In this document: one piece after another, positions 7,037-15,762 of the stretch
Position numbering within the stretch: the first letter of the stretch is position 1
Layout of the letters: each line of letters opens with the position of its first letter
Assembly: GCA_934279105.1 (NCBI GenBank)
Contig: CAKQWR010000001.1
Location: forward strand, 1 to 49,332
Direction: 5' to 3'
Length of the DNA stretch: 49,332 nt
Source: an uncultured Oribacterium sp.
GTDB taxonomy: Bacteria > Bacillota > Clostridia > Lachnospirales > Lachnospiraceae
The notes under the pieces: model-generated
Database searches by the model: none
What the model saw: only the letters and a program-made list of their open reading frames with translations
What the model was told of the DNA's origin: nothing
Program-made: the position numbers and the translations under genes

Positions 7037-8179
7037 TCAACGTAAAAGTGCACCAGAAATTACCATCTGCTGAACCTGACTTGTTCCCTCATAGATGCTG
7101 AAGATTCTGGCATCACGATACATTCTCTCGATCTTGTACTCCTTAATGTATCCGTAACCACCGAAGATCTGTAATGCCTTATAAGCAACTCTGTTTGCCA
7201 TCTCTGCAGCATATAACTTACACATCGCGCACTTCACAGGGGTATTTGGATCATCTGCATCCATCTCCTGTGCAGCAGTATAGATCATGCATCTTGCAGC
7301 TTCGATCTCGGTTGCCATATCAGCGATCATGAAGCTGATGGCCTGATTCTTCGCAATCGGACGACCAAACTGTACTCTTTCCTTAGAATACTTGATTGCT
7401 TCCTCGAGACAGCCCTGTGCAAGGCCGAGAGACTGTGCAGCTACACCGAGACGACCACCATTCAGGGTCTTCATTGCGGTCTGGAATCCCTTGTCCTTCG
7501 GTCCAAGTAACCACTTCTTATTTACACGTACGTTATCGAAGCTGATATCGGATGTCGGATAGCCGCCGATACCCATCTTCGCCTCTGGCTTACCGGTGCT
7601 TATACCAGGAAGCTTCATGTCGACGATAAACATCGAAATACCCTTGCTGCCCTTCTGCGTACGATCCGTCTTTGCGTATACAACTGCATAATCTGCGAAC
7701 GGTGCACCGGAAATAAAGCACTTACGTCCGTTGATGATGAAATCATCGCCGTCCTCAACTGCGTAGGTCTGAAGGCTTCCTGCATCGGAACCTGCACCCG
7801 GCTCAGTTAAAGCGAAAACGATATTCTTCTTACCAGCCGCTACATCCGGAAGGATGGCCTGCTTCTGCTCTTCTGTTCCACACATAAGAACAGGACCTGC
7901 ACCGAGAGAGTTCGGTGTATTTACATAGATGGTTGCAACTGGCATTACACGTGCAAACTCCTCACCCATCAGCATATAGGTAAGTGTATCTGCACCCTGT
8001 CCGCCATACTCTCTAGGAATCTTGACAGCAGTGAATCCATACTTCGCCATCTTCGCATAGAGCTCATAATCGAACTCACCTGTAGCATCCAGTCGATCCT
8101 GAATTTCCTTCGTGAATTCCGTCTCAGCAAAATTACGGAAATTCTTTCTCAGCATCTCGTATTTTTCTGAAAGAACCAT
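7037..8179 (-). CDS. Acyl-CoA dehydrogenase (enoyl-CoA reductase, AcdB-like)
   Basis: 380 aa when started at MVLSEKYEML (ATG 8179), which has the ribosome site AAGGAGGAATACGA; an upstream ATG at 8242 lacks one. Family signatures: FALTEPGAGSDA and FISGAP (FAD and substrate side), QFGRPIAKNQAISF, GGYGYIKEYKIERMYRDA, and the catalytic base Glu in IYEGTSQVQ (about residue 364). In this setting it most likely works in the reducing direction, turning the enoyl-CoA made by the dehydratase into a saturated acyl-CoA with EtfAB as electron donor. The substrate chain (aromatic, branched or short) cannot be told from sequence. Confidence 0.93.
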   Translation of the reverse strand: MVLSEKYEMLRKNFRNFAETEFTKEIQDRLDATGEFDYELYAKMAKYGFTAVKIPREYGGQGADTLTYMLMGEEFARVMPVATIYVNTPNSLGAGPVLMCGTEEQKQAILPDVAAGKKNIVFALTEPGAGSDAGSLQTYAVEDGDDFIINGRKCFISGAPFADYAVVYAKTDRTQKGSKGISMFIVDMKLPGISTGKPEAKMGIGGYPTSDISFDNVRVNKKWLLGPKDKGFQTAMKTLNGGRLGVAAQSLGLAQGCLEEAIKYSKERVQFGRPIAKNQAISFMIADMATEIEAARCMIYTAAQEMDADDPNTPVKCAMCKLYAAEMANRVAYKALQIFGGYGYIKEYKIERMYRDARIFSIYEGTSQVQQMVISGALLR

Positions 8180-8204
8180 TCGTATTCCTCCTTCATAAAA
8201 AGTC

Positions 8205-8247
8205 GGGCAATGACCGGTTAGGCGTCTAGGTCTAAGCATCATTGCCC
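8205..8247 (-). other. Intercistronic stem-loop between CoA-transferase and dehydrogenase genes
   Basis: GGGCAATGA (8205-8213) and TCATTGCCC (8239-8247) pair perfectly around a 25-nt loop, with no T-run after it. It lies between two operon genes, so it may set mRNA stability or differential expression rather than end transcription. Confidence 0.65.
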
Positions 8248-8257
8248 TGATTAATTG

Positions 8258-9490
8258 TTATTTGTTATCGCGAATATACAGAGCCTTGTTCTCAAGCATT
8301 CTCTGAATATCTTCGTCGGTATAACCTAACTCCTTCATAACCTCTGGGCCCTGCTCTCCTAAATCCGGAGCTCTGTTGTAATCAGGTGTACCCATGTTTG
8401 TAAACTTAACCGGAAGTCTTACGAGTCTTCTGGTGTTACCGGTACGGAAGGTCATATCATAGAAGCAATCATTTGCCTCTGCCTGCTTATCCTGAAGAAT
8501 CTCTTCCCAGCTCTGTGCAACGCCGAATGGTACATCGTTCTCTGTCAGATTGTGTGCCATCTCATCCTTCGTATACTTCGCGAACTCAGCGGTCACGATG
8601 TCGTATACCTCCTGGGTCTTTCCGTTCTTCTGGCAATCAAGAATCGGGAAAAAGTCAGCATTGCCGATCAGGTCCTCACGACCGATGGAACGCATAACTC
8701 TCTCATAGTAGGTGTTATAATCCGGTGTGCAGAGCTGAATATATCTGCCATCACTGGTCTTGAAGCAGTTGTTTACCGGGTTTGGTGCATTACGTGCATC
8801 GATCGGATACTTTCTTGCGGTACCATCATAGTTTGCAGCCTGTACCATCATACCCATGTTGTAAACAGAGGTCTCGAAAAGGGAGGTCTCCACCTTCTCA
8901 CCCTGTCCGGTAACCTTTGCATGATAAAGTGCAGCGAGGATACCAGCCGCGAGGTTCATACCTACGTTATGATCGCCGAGGCCTGGAACAACGTTCATCG
9001 GACGGTCGCTTCCCTGATGTAAGGAGTGAAGATATCCGCCACGTGCGAAGAATGCAGTGAAGTCAAATCCCGGAAGGTCCTTATCCGGTCCCTTCTCACC
9101 GTAACCTGTGCAGATTGCATACACAAGCTTCGGGAACTTCTCCTTCAGATGATCATAGTCGAGACCAAGCTTCTCAAGTGCCTGAATTCTCCAGTTTGTG
9201 ATCAGAACATCTGCTGTTCCAAGCAGCTTATAGAATGCTTCCATACCTTCCGGGGACTTCAGGTTGATAGAAGCCTCTCTCTTGTTTGCATTCTCCAGCT
9301 CCCAGGTTGTGTTCTCCAGCCAGTCGAGAGGTCTACCCTCGGATGGTGCTGTGTAACGAAGCGGATCTCCATTTGGAGCTTCGATCTTGATGACATCGGC
9401 GCCACAATCGGCGAGGAATCTTCCTGCTGTAGCTGCTGCAATAAAGTTTGCAAGCTCTACAACTCTTACGCCTTCAAGTAACTTGCTCAT
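8258..9490 (-). CDS. CaiB/BaiF (class III) CoA-transferase, FldA/HadA-like
   Basis: 410 aa from ATG 9490 (MSKLLEGVRV), which sits ~9 nt after GGAG; an in-frame ATG at 9496 is too close to that site. Class III features: RVVELANFIAAATAGRFLADCGADVIKIE near the N-terminus, GGGKD-equivalent NANKREASINLKSPEG, and the likely catalytic aspartate in LPGFDFTAFFARGG (about residue 143). It would move CoA from a product acyl- or enoyl-CoA to the incoming 2-hydroxy acid, as FldA and HadA do, so the pathway needs no ATP for later turns. Operon position beside dehydratase genes supports this role over carnitine or bile acid metabolism. Confidence 0.9.
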   Translation of the reverse strand: MSKLLEGVRVVELANFIAAATAGRFLADCGADVIKIEAPNGDPLRYTAPSEGRPLDWLENTTWELENANKREASINLKSPEGMEAFYKLLGTADVLITNWRIQALEKLGLDYDHLKEKFPKLVYAICTGYGEKGPDKDLPGFDFTAFFARGGYLHSLHQGSDRPMNVVPGLGDHNVGMNLAAGILAALYHAKVTGQGEKVETSLFETSVYNMGMMVQAANYDGTARKYPIDARNAPNPVNNCFKTSDGRYIQLCTPDYNTYYERVMRSIGREDLIGNADFFPILDCQKNGKTQEVYDIVTAEFAKYTKDEMAHNLTENDVPFGVAQSWEEILQDKQAEANDCFYDMTFRTGNTRRLVRLPVKFTNMGTPDYNRAPDLGEQGPEVMKELGYTDEDIQRMLENKALYIRDNK

Positions 9491-9529
9491 AGTCATATTC
9501 TCCTTTTAAAATTATAGTTTTTTATTCAA

Positions 9530-10681
9530 TTACTTATTTTCATTCTCCAATGGAAGAGTATCGAACTTTGTAACGATCATATGGATTACATATGGGATGA
9601 TGATTACAGGGATGGTAAGGTATCCGAGGTACTTGTAACCTACGGCTACGATCTTATTAAGACCAAGCTGTGCGATTCCAAATGCAACAACGGTACAGAT
9701 CAGGGTTACGATGATAACATCCTTACCAGGCTTTGCAGTCGGATCGAAGTTCGGGTTGAGGCCCTTACATACACGGTTGGACATACCAGCGATCATGTTT
9801 ACGGCAGTGGATACAGAACCAAGGATGATCAGGATCGAAATAATCGGACGAAGAATTTCCGGTGCCGGTCCCTTGTTCACGAGGATCATCAGAGGAATGG
9901 ATGCCTTTGCGAATTCCGGATCGTTTGTAATAGCGGTAAGACCGAGAACTGCCATGATGCAGATCAGACCATTTACGAAGAAACCGATGGTCATAGAAGC
10001 CTTTGCATCATCCGGCTCCTCAAACGGTGCTGCATGCTGAACGAGAAGGCCCAGAGATGCAAGCTGGAATGCAGAGTAAACAACACTCAGCCATAAAGCC
10101 TTGCTCATCGGTGCCGGTGCAGCTGCGCTTGCTGCGATATTTGCCTGGATGTCACCCCACTGTACAACGATGTTCGGAATGTAAACCAGGAACAGACCTG
10201 CTACGATGGCGATGGAAAGAATCGATGCAACCTTACGAACAACGTTAGTTCCATAAACAGCAACGATGAAAATGAAGATACCTACGAATGCGGTACCAAC
10301 CCAGTGATTCACACCGAAGGATGCCTTCATGGTCTCAACACCGGTTGCGAATGCTGCTGCAGGTGCTACGCAAAGGGTTACTACATATACAAGCTCATAC
10401 AGGTTTGAGAAAATCGGTGAATACTTGCCATAAAAGCTGTTGTTGTAGCTTCTATAGTCATATACATTGTGTCTCTTCGCATAACGAAGTGCATACCACT
10501 GATAGAATGCACCGATCAACTGTGAAATCAGGCAGGTTAAGAATGCCCAGTTACCAAACTGTACGAAATACTGTCTGAGCTGGTTACCGGATGCGAAACC
10601 ACCACCAAACTGTGTCGTGAACCATACGAATGCTACGCCGATTTCGATGGCCAGGCGACTCTCTTTTTTACTGCTTCCCAT
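9530..10681 (-). CDS. YkvI-like APC-superfamily membrane transporter
   Basis: 383 aa with about ten hydrophobic segments. The N-terminal GGGFASGNQLRQYF resembles the unwound helix-1 motif of YkvI-type proteins (related to amino acid transporters of the APC/LeuT fold). It lies inside the operon between the CoA-transferase and dehydratase beta genes, with its own AGGAGG ribosome site. It probably imports the amino acid or 2-hydroxy acid fed into the pathway, or exports the reduced acid. The substrate is not known for this family, so the role is inferred from position. Confidence 0.75.
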   Translation of the reverse strand: MGSSKKESRLAIEIGVAFVWFTTQFGGGFASGNQLRQYFVQFGNWAFLTCLISQLIGAFYQWYALRYAKRHNVYDYRSYNNSFYGKYSPIFSNLYELVYVVTLCVAPAAAFATGVETMKASFGVNHWVGTAFVGIFIFIVAVYGTNVVRKVASILSIAIVAGLFLVYIPNIVVQWGDIQANIAASAAAPAPMSKALWLSVVYSAFQLASLGLLVQHAAPFEEPDDAKASMTIGFFVNGLICIMAVLGLTAITNDPEFAKASIPLMILVNKGPAPEILRPIISILIILGSVSTAVNMIAGMSNRVCKGLNPNFDPTAKPGKDVIIVTLICTVVAFGIAQLGLNKIVAVGYKYLGYLTIPVIIIPYVIHMIVTKFDTLPLENENK

Positions 10682-10770
10682 TACTACTTCCTCCTAAAAA
10701 AGTGCTTTATAAAACTTTATAAACACAAGAAACCGCCTTTCAAATTTCTTATGCTATTCACGGCACTCAT

Positions 10771-10794
10771 TCGGGTGCATGTCCATGCACCCGA
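10771..10794 (-). other. Intercistronic hairpin before the transporter gene
   Basis: Perfect 11-bp arms TCGGGTGCATG (10771-10781) and CATGCACCCGA (10784-10794), further extended by ACTC/GAGT. No U-run follows, so this is an mRNA-processing or stability element rather than a plain terminator. Confidence 0.7.
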
Positions 10795-10810
10795 CGAGTA
10801 CTCGCGAAAA

Positions 10811-11923
10811 TCAGAATAACTCGCTAAACGCCTCTAACTGTGTTGCAGCCTGCTCGTAGTTCACCATCTGACGGTCAACTTCGATATTTACCTGATGAAG
10901 TCCTGCTGCCTCACAAGCTCTCTTGATCGGAACATAGTCAAACTCTTCCGGATCACAGAACTTCGTCATCAGCACGATAACACCATCCGCGTTATGCTTC
11001 TTCGCCTGATCCACGATGTAATCGACTCTGGACTTCTTCGAATCATAAAGAAGAGTGTCGTCATCCATCGCACAGTACTTCTCAACGAGACCGTCCATCG
11101 CATTCTGAACTGTCTCCGGAACGTCTACCTTATACTGTCTGGACTCGTTACATACATCATCAAATGCAATCTTGATGCCGTACTTCTCGAAGATCTCGAG
11201 GAGCTGTGGAGCATCTGCAAGAATTCCACTTACGAGAACTCTCACCTTACGCTCATCCTTCGGACCCTGCTTAAGCTCTGCAATCAGCTCCTTTACAAGA
11301 GCGGTATGCTCCTCCGGAAGCATGAACCATGCACTCTTAAATACATCGGATCTCTCCTGTGCGGTCATCTTATACTCAGATGCCACCTCAGCGAACTCAC
11401 GCATTACAGCGTTATGCTCGTTGTAGATATGATTTGAATTTGCCAGGCTTGCGGTTGAGAAATGCTCACCTGTGATGGCTTCGAGGTCAGAAACCACACG
11501 CTCATAGCCTGCCTTCGTGAAGCGCTTGCCATACTCCGGCTTTCTGTTCTGCGGATACGTCATCGGGATAAACGGAATGTCCTTTACTGCATACTTCCAG
11601 TTCTGGCCGATACACTTCAGTGAATCGCAGAGCGAAGGAATGACGATAGCGGAAATGCCCTTGTACTCACCGTTGATTCCAAGCTCGAGGATCGACTGCA
11701 TGATCGAGCAGATAAATGCAGGGAAGTACTTTTTCGCCTGATTGATCTGAACGTCTGCGCCCCATACACCCATCGGAACGAGGCCCATCGAATGGATGAT
11801 TTCATTCGGTGTATAGTAGGTAACAGCGACAACCTTCTTACCTTCTGCAAGATACTGATCTAACTGCTTTCTCGGATTGGAAGCCACTTCATGAAGCTTC
11901 GCAAAAATCTCACTTGATGTCAT
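10811..11923 (-). CDS. 2-hydroxyacyl-CoA dehydratase, beta subunit (HadC/FldC-like)
   Basis: 370 aa, HgdB/HadC family size. It forms a heterodimer with the upstream subunit and removes water from (R)-2-hydroxyacyl-CoA to give (E)-2-enoyl-CoA through a ketyl radical. Visible features are VVAVTYYTPNEIIHSMG and LVPMGVWGA near the N-terminus, cysteines in FICSIMQS and PSLCDSLKCIG likely to hold a [4Fe-4S] cluster, and the C-terminal TKFCDPEEFDY with INIEVDRQ-like VNIEVDRQMVNYEQ. The ATG lies 2 bp after the stop of the alpha gene, and its ribosome site AAGGAGG lies inside that gene, so the two are translationally linked. Confidence 0.93.
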   Translation of the reverse strand: MTSSEIFAKLHEVASNPRKQLDQYLAEGKKVVAVTYYTPNEIIHSMGLVPMGVWGADVQINQAKKYFPAFICSIMQSILELGINGEYKGISAIVIPSLCDSLKCIGQNWKYAVKDIPFIPMTYPQNRKPEYGKRFTKAGYERVVSDLEAITGEHFSTASLANSNHIYNEHNAVMREFAEVASEYKMTAQERSDVFKSAWFMLPEEHTALVKELIAELKQGPKDERKVRVLVSGILADAPQLLEIFEKYGIKIAFDDVCNESRQYKVDVPETVQNAMDGLVEKYCAMDDDTLLYDSKKSRVDYIVDQAKKHNADGVIVLMTKFCDPEEFDYVPIKRACEAAGLHQVNIEVDRQMVNYEQAATQLEAFSELF

Positions 11924-11925
11924 AG

Positions 11926-13161
11926 TTACTTCGCCTCCTTATTTGTATCCATGATTTCCATCAGTCCCTGAACTCTCGTATCGTACTGTGCCTCAGAGAA
12001 GTTTCTCGGATCGGCCTGGTCACCATCGAAGGAAACAACCGGAATACCGCATGCTTCACCGATCTGACGTGACATCTCCGGCATGAATCCGGACCAGAGC
12101 TTACATGAACGGTTGGTATGTACCAGTAAGCCTTCTACGGAATCTGCCTTGCAGAGACGGATTCTCTTATCTCTTGCATGCTCAAGATTCATGCAGTTCG
12201 GTACCTCTGCATATGCTCTGCACATATCTCTGAAGTCCTTATAGATGAATCCGAATGCATCTGCATAAATAGTGGTAACCATGTTGATCCCACGGTTCTT
12301 CAGTCCGCTGGAGGTTGCTCTCAGCCATGGCCAGCAGGCGATACCCTCAAACATGATTCTGTACTTTTCTTCTGCACGGAAAGTAGATGTACCGTTTACG
12401 TGGTTCTCCTCATACTCTCTGTTCAGTGTTGTCATCGCAGTGGCCGCTTCTTCCTTACCTCTTGCGGTAACCATAACCGCCATGTGATTTAAGAGATCGA
12501 AGCCGTTAAATGGTGATGGAACGTACTTCGCAGTAGCGGTTGCATCGAGCCATGCCTTACTTGCTCTACCGGAAATCTCCTGTACCTGCTTGAACTTCTC
12601 ATCGCTCCACTTATGACCGGTGATTTCCTCAAGCTGATGAATAGCATCCCACATCTGTGCCTCGATGTAATCGATCTCAGCCTCGGACACTTCATAATCC
12701 GGGTTGAACGGAATATCGATCATGATCATCGGAATATTGAGTTCTTTCGCGATATTCTCATACCACTTGATCATACAGTTACAGATATTGTTTGCGCAGA
12801 GTACATAATCTGGAAGCGGCATATCCTGCTCAGGTGCACTCTTCAGTTTCATGTATGCAAGAGAGATACGGGCATATGCACAAATATCGTTGCTGTAGCC
12901 TTCGCTCTCTGCCTCGGAGCACAGTCTCTCTCCGCCGCCTCTTGCTGCGATACCAGCTGCCTGGTTCTCCGGGTAGCAGACGGTAAGACCTAACGTCTCC
13001 GGAATTTCTACTGGGAAGTTACTCGAGCACCAGCCGACTAACTCGCCACGCTTTTTCGCTTCAACTGCATTATCATATGCAGCTGCTGCGATGTTTCTCA
13101 GCAGTACCTTCGCAGAATTTGGATCTGGTGCCGGTCTCTGTTTCTTGATTTCCTCTCCCAT
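11926..13161 (-). CDS. 2-hydroxyacyl-CoA dehydratase, alpha subunit (HadB/FldB-like)
   Basis: 411 aa. Strong match, from memory, to the HadB/FldB type: VGWCSSNFPVEIPE, YPENQAAGIAA, SNDICAYAR, CANNICNCMIKWYENIA, FEGIACWPW, HTNRSCKLWSG and SFDGDQADPRNF. Conserved cysteines in these motifs bind the [4Fe-4S] cluster. The last motif is the substrate-side signature of the 2-hydroxyacyl-CoA dehydratases of the Stickland reductive branch. The ATG has AAAGGAGG before it, 14 bp after the activator gene. Known homologs act on 2-hydroxyisocaproyl-CoA, phenyllactyl-CoA or lactoyl-CoA; sequence alone does not choose. Confidence 0.94.
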   Translation of the reverse strand: MGEEIKKQRPAPDPNSAKVLLRNIAAAAYDNAVEAKKRGELVGWCSSNFPVEIPETLGLTVCYPENQAAGIAARGGGERLCSEAESEGYSNDICAYARISLAYMKLKSAPEQDMPLPDYVLCANNICNCMIKWYENIAKELNIPMIMIDIPFNPDYEVSEAEIDYIEAQMWDAIHQLEEITGHKWSDEKFKQVQEISGRASKAWLDATATAKYVPSPFNGFDLLNHMAVMVTARGKEEAATAMTTLNREYEENHVNGTSTFRAEEKYRIMFEGIACWPWLRATSSGLKNRGINMVTTIYADAFGFIYKDFRDMCRAYAEVPNCMNLEHARDKRIRLCKADSVEGLLVHTNRSCKLWSGFMPEMSRQIGEACGIPVVSFDGDQADPRNFSEAQYDTRVQGLMEIMDTNKEAK

Positions 13162-13175
13162 AGATAAAACCTCCT

Positions 13176-13955
13176 TTATTTATTTAATGATTTTTTAAAA
13201 GCATAAATAGAAGCGCCCAAAGCTCCCATAAGCTGTGCTTTCTCGTCATATGCGATCGTGACACCAAGCTCATGCTCGAGTGCATGTCGTACGCCGCCGT
13301 TATTGGCCACACCGCCGGTCATACAAACCTCTTCGCGGATGCCTACGCGTCTCGCAAGAGACGCCACTCTGGTTGCAACGGAATTGCAGATACCTGCCAC
13401 CACATCCGCAATATCCGTTCCGTTTGCAAGCTGTGAGATCACCTCAGATTCTGCAAATACGGTACAGGTACTGGAAATCTGTGCCGGATGCTGCGCCTTC
13501 GCCGCTTCCACCTCGAGATCATCGATCTTCAGGTTCAGGATGTTCGCCATGACATCCAGGAACCGACCGGTGCCTGCTGCGCACTTATCATTCATAACAA
13601 AGTTATCGAGCTGTCCCTGCTCATTCAGTGCGAGCACCTTCGCATCCTGTCCACCGATGTCAATCACGGTTCGAACAGAAGGAAATACAAAGTGTGCTCC
13701 GATGGCATGGCAGCTCAACTCGCTGACCTGATAATCCGCATCGTCATAGGTCTGCCGTCCGTATCCGGTGGCGACCGTTGCTTCTATATCCGATAATGTT
13801 AAATTTGTCTGTTTCAGAACATCCTCTACGGCCCGCTGGACACCACTGGTACCCACCGTCGCTACGATGATCGAAGATGCTACGATATCTTTTCCATCCT
13901 GAAGGATAACCGCTTTCGCAGTTGTTGATCCGATATCAACGCCTAATGTAAACAT
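13176..13955 (-). CDS. 2-hydroxyacyl-CoA dehydratase activator ATPase (HgdC/HadI-like)
   Basis: 259 aa, standard for the family. An ASKHA-fold ATPase that forms a homodimer around one [4Fe-4S] cluster and injects a single energised electron into the dehydratase. Motifs: GVDIGSTTAKAV (phosphate 1), IDIGGQDAKV (phosphate 2), MTGGVANNGGV (adenosine), and the cluster cysteines C125 (NDKCAAGTGRF) and C164 (SSTCTVFAESEV). First gene of the operon, with AAGGAGG just before the ATG. Such proteins are very oxygen-sensitive, which points to a strict anaerobe. Confidence 0.95.
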   Translation of the reverse strand: MFTLGVDIGSTTAKAVILQDGKDIVASSIIVATVGTSGVQRAVEDVLKQTNLTLSDIEATVATGYGRQTYDDADYQVSELSCHAIGAHFVFPSVRTVIDIGGQDAKVLALNEQGQLDNFVMNDKCAAGTGRFLDVMANILNLKIDDLEVEAAKAQHPAQISSTCTVFAESEVISQLANGTDIADVVAGICNSVATRVASLARRVGIREEVCMTGGVANNGGVRHALEHELGVTIAYDEKAQLMGALGASIYAFKKSLNK

Positions 13956-14215
13956 TGTCCCTCCTTATGTATTCTTGTTCTTTTGTCTACTTGTATACTA
14001 GTGGATATCAAAAAAGCAAAATACATTGTTATTATTCTATCAAGGCTTGTGCATTATGTAAATAGTAATCTGCATGGTGTTTCCTATTTTGTGCATTTAA
14101 CTGATAATATTTCAAAAATTTGTTAATTTTTAAACTTGCATTTTTACATAGTATTTTATTTAGAAGTTTCAATATTCAATTTTTATCAATTTCATAATGA
14201 TTCTACAATTTAATA
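13956..14215. other. AT-rich control region upstream of the dehydratase operon
   Basis: No gene is supported in 13956-14292. The stretch holds the promoter/operator at 13990-14019, a very AT-rich segment (about 14080-14220) and the terminator of the GntR gene at its right end. Confidence 0.6.
13990..14019 (-). promoter_or_regulatory. Promoter of the dehydratase operon with GTATAC operator
   Basis: On the minus strand TTGCTT (14019-14014) and TATACA (13997-13992) are 16 bp apart. The dyad CTTGTATACTAG (13990-14001) covers the -10. The same GTATAC-centred dyad overlaps the -10 of two neighbouring units, so it is a candidate operator for the GntR/FCD protein at 14293-15006. Confidence 0.6.
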
Positions 14216-14270
14216 TAAAAAAATTCCCCAAAAGATGGTTTACATTACGTAAATTCATCCGTTTGGGGAT
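14216..14270 (-). terminator. Terminator of the GntR regulator gene
   Basis: CCCCAAA/TTTGGGG arms with inner GGATG/CATC pairing and a TTTACGTAATGTAAA inner hairpin, followed on the minus strand by a run of seven T. Confidence 0.85.
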
Positions 14271-14292
14271 TCATGTCAGTACGTTTTAAATA

Positions 14293-15006
14293 TTACTGTC
14301 GTATAAAGTAGGATGGATACTCCTTCATCGCACGATCTGCGATCGTCGTGATGGTTTCCAGATGCTCTGCCAGTGCTTTCTGTGCCAGAAAAATATCTTT
14401 ACGTTTTACCGCCTCCAGAATATGTCGATGTTCCTTTATAAGTTCAGGAATACGATTATCGAAGGAAACGTCAAAGTTTCTCCATCGCGCGATGTGCCCC
14501 ATGTACGGGCCAAGTAGTGCAACCAGCGACTCTCTTCGTACAGACTGGATCATCGCCTCATGAAATTCACTGTCCAGCCTCGGGAAATTACCATGGTAGT
14601 CGATTTCATGAGAACATAATTCCTGTTTCATCATATTCTCTTCAAGCTTCTCAATCAATGCATTCAGTCTTTCGTCTGACAAATAGGATATCAGCTCGAA
14701 GATGACTTCTTTTTCGATGGCCGTTCGCAGCATCAGAAGATCTGCAATATAATTCAGATTAATCAGCGAAACAAAGGTGCCTCTCTGCGGATATACTTCC
14801 AGAAATCCTATCTGCTGAAGTCTGGAAAAAGCAGCACGTATCACCGTACGAGAGACTTTATAATGCTCTACCATCTGGTTCTCGCTCAACATTCGCCCAG
14901 GCTCATAGCTCATATCGATGATCTGCTTTCGGATTTCTTCATAGATCTCGTCACTATTCATGGTTTTTATCGCTGCTATCTGATTCAGATTTATTTTATT
15001 ATTCAT
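14293..15006 (-). CDS. GntR-family transcriptional regulator, FCD (FadR) subfamily
   Basis: 237 aa. A winged helix at about residues 17-85 (EIYEEIRKQIIDM, GRMLSENQMVEHYKVSRTVIRAAFSRLQQIGFLE split across its helices, PQRGTFVS wing) is followed by an all-helical FCD effector domain. That domain carries likely metal/ligand residues in DSEFHEAM, KEHRHILEAV and AEHLETI. FCD regulators often bind small organic acids. It lies between the CoA-ligase/thioesterase unit and the dehydratase operon. Similar GTATAC dyads sit in its own promoter and in those of both flanking units, so it probably controls all three. Confidence 0.93.
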   Translation of the reverse strand: MNNKINLNQIAAIKTMNSDEIYEEIRKQIIDMSYEPGRMLSENQMVEHYKVSRTVIRAAFSRLQQIGFLEVYPQRGTFVSLINLNYIADLLMLRTAIEKEVIFELISYLSDERLNALIEKLEENMMKQELCSHEIDYHGNFPRLDSEFHEAMIQSVRRESLVALLGPYMGHIARWRNFDVSFDNRIPELIKEHRHILEAVKRKDIFLAQKALAEHLETITTIADRAMKEYPSYFIRQ

Positions 15007-15037
15007 TTGATATCCTTTATTTCTGATAAATCCGTTT

Positions 15038-15068
15038 TATAGTATACCAAATTAGTAGGATAAGTAAA
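15038..15068 (-). promoter_or_regulatory. Promoter/operator of the GntR gene
   Basis: TTTACT (15068-15063) and TATACT (15046-15041) are 16 bp apart on the minus strand. The dyad core GTATAC (15042-15047), in the context TTTGGTATACTATA, overlaps the -10. This suggests autoregulation. Confidence 0.55.
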
Positions 15069-15113
15069 TTGTCAGATTTACAGATTTATCCTGATTTTTG
15101 TCCCAAAATAAGG

Positions 15114-15155
15114 CAACCTCTGCCAGCCATGATTTCTCACAGCCTGCAGAGGTTG
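15114..15155 (-). terminator. Terminator of the ligase-thioesterase unit
   Basis: CAACCTCTGC (15114-15123) and GCAGAGGTTG (15146-15155) form a perfect 10-bp stem. The minus strand continues CCTTATTTTG, a modest U-tract. Confidence 0.65.
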
Positions 15156-15255
15156 AATATACTCGTATGACGATTCTCTATAGATGATAGTAAATACCGG
15201 TTGCAGAAAAAGAGTCTGTCCTCCCTCTCGGATGTATCCATACGGTTCGATCGTT

Positions 15256-15732
15256 TTATTTCTTCTCAGAACCTTCCGGAGATTCTGATGTACTTTCCTC
15301 ATCTTCAAACAGTGGGCGATGCAAATCGAAGTAGGTATACATGCCTTCTGCAATCAGCTCACCATTCTCGTTATGAATCTTCGTGTCGTACACGGAAATC
15401 GTTCCGCCATTCTGTACCACATAGGCTTCCGCAATCAGCTTTTGAAAGCCTACGCTCTTACGAATAATATTCAAGCCACCACTCAGCGTCACGCTCTTCG
15501 TTCCTCTGGAAGCTGCCGCGGCACCGCTTGCAGAATCCGCGATGGAGAACAGAAGTCCCCCATGCACGATACCAACAGAATTCATGAGCTCATGATGAAG
15601 ATCGATTTCTACCCGACCATATCCTTCTTTGATGTCAACGACACGCAGCTGCAGCAGCTGACCATAAGGATTATTCTCGGAATTTCGATAATCCATCACC
15701 TTTTTATAAAATGCTTCATCCACTACATTCAT
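15256..15732 (-). CDS. PaaI/YdiI-like hotdog-fold acyl-CoA thioesterase
   Basis: 158 aa. Hotdog fold with the signature NSVGIVHGGLLFSIADSASG (HGG at 57-59, the likely acidic catalytic residue D66). It hydrolyses acyl- or aryl-CoA esters. It follows the CoA-ligase gene by ~30 bp, so the two are co-transcribed. A thioesterase paired with a ligase would release stalled CoA esters or set the CoA pool of the 2-hydroxy acid pathway. The last ~18 residues are an acidic Ser/Glu tail beyond the fold. Confidence 0.88.
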   Translation of the reverse strand: MNVVDEAFYKKVMDYRNSENNPYGQLLQLRVVDIKEGYGRVEIDLHHELMNSVGIVHGGLLFSIADSASGAAAASRGTKSVTLSGGLNIIRKSVGFQKLIAEAYVVQNGGTISVYDTKIHNENGELIAEGMYTYFDLHRPLFEDEESTSESPEGSEKK

Positions 15733-15762
15733 ACATTATCCTCGCATTATTACGTCTGCACC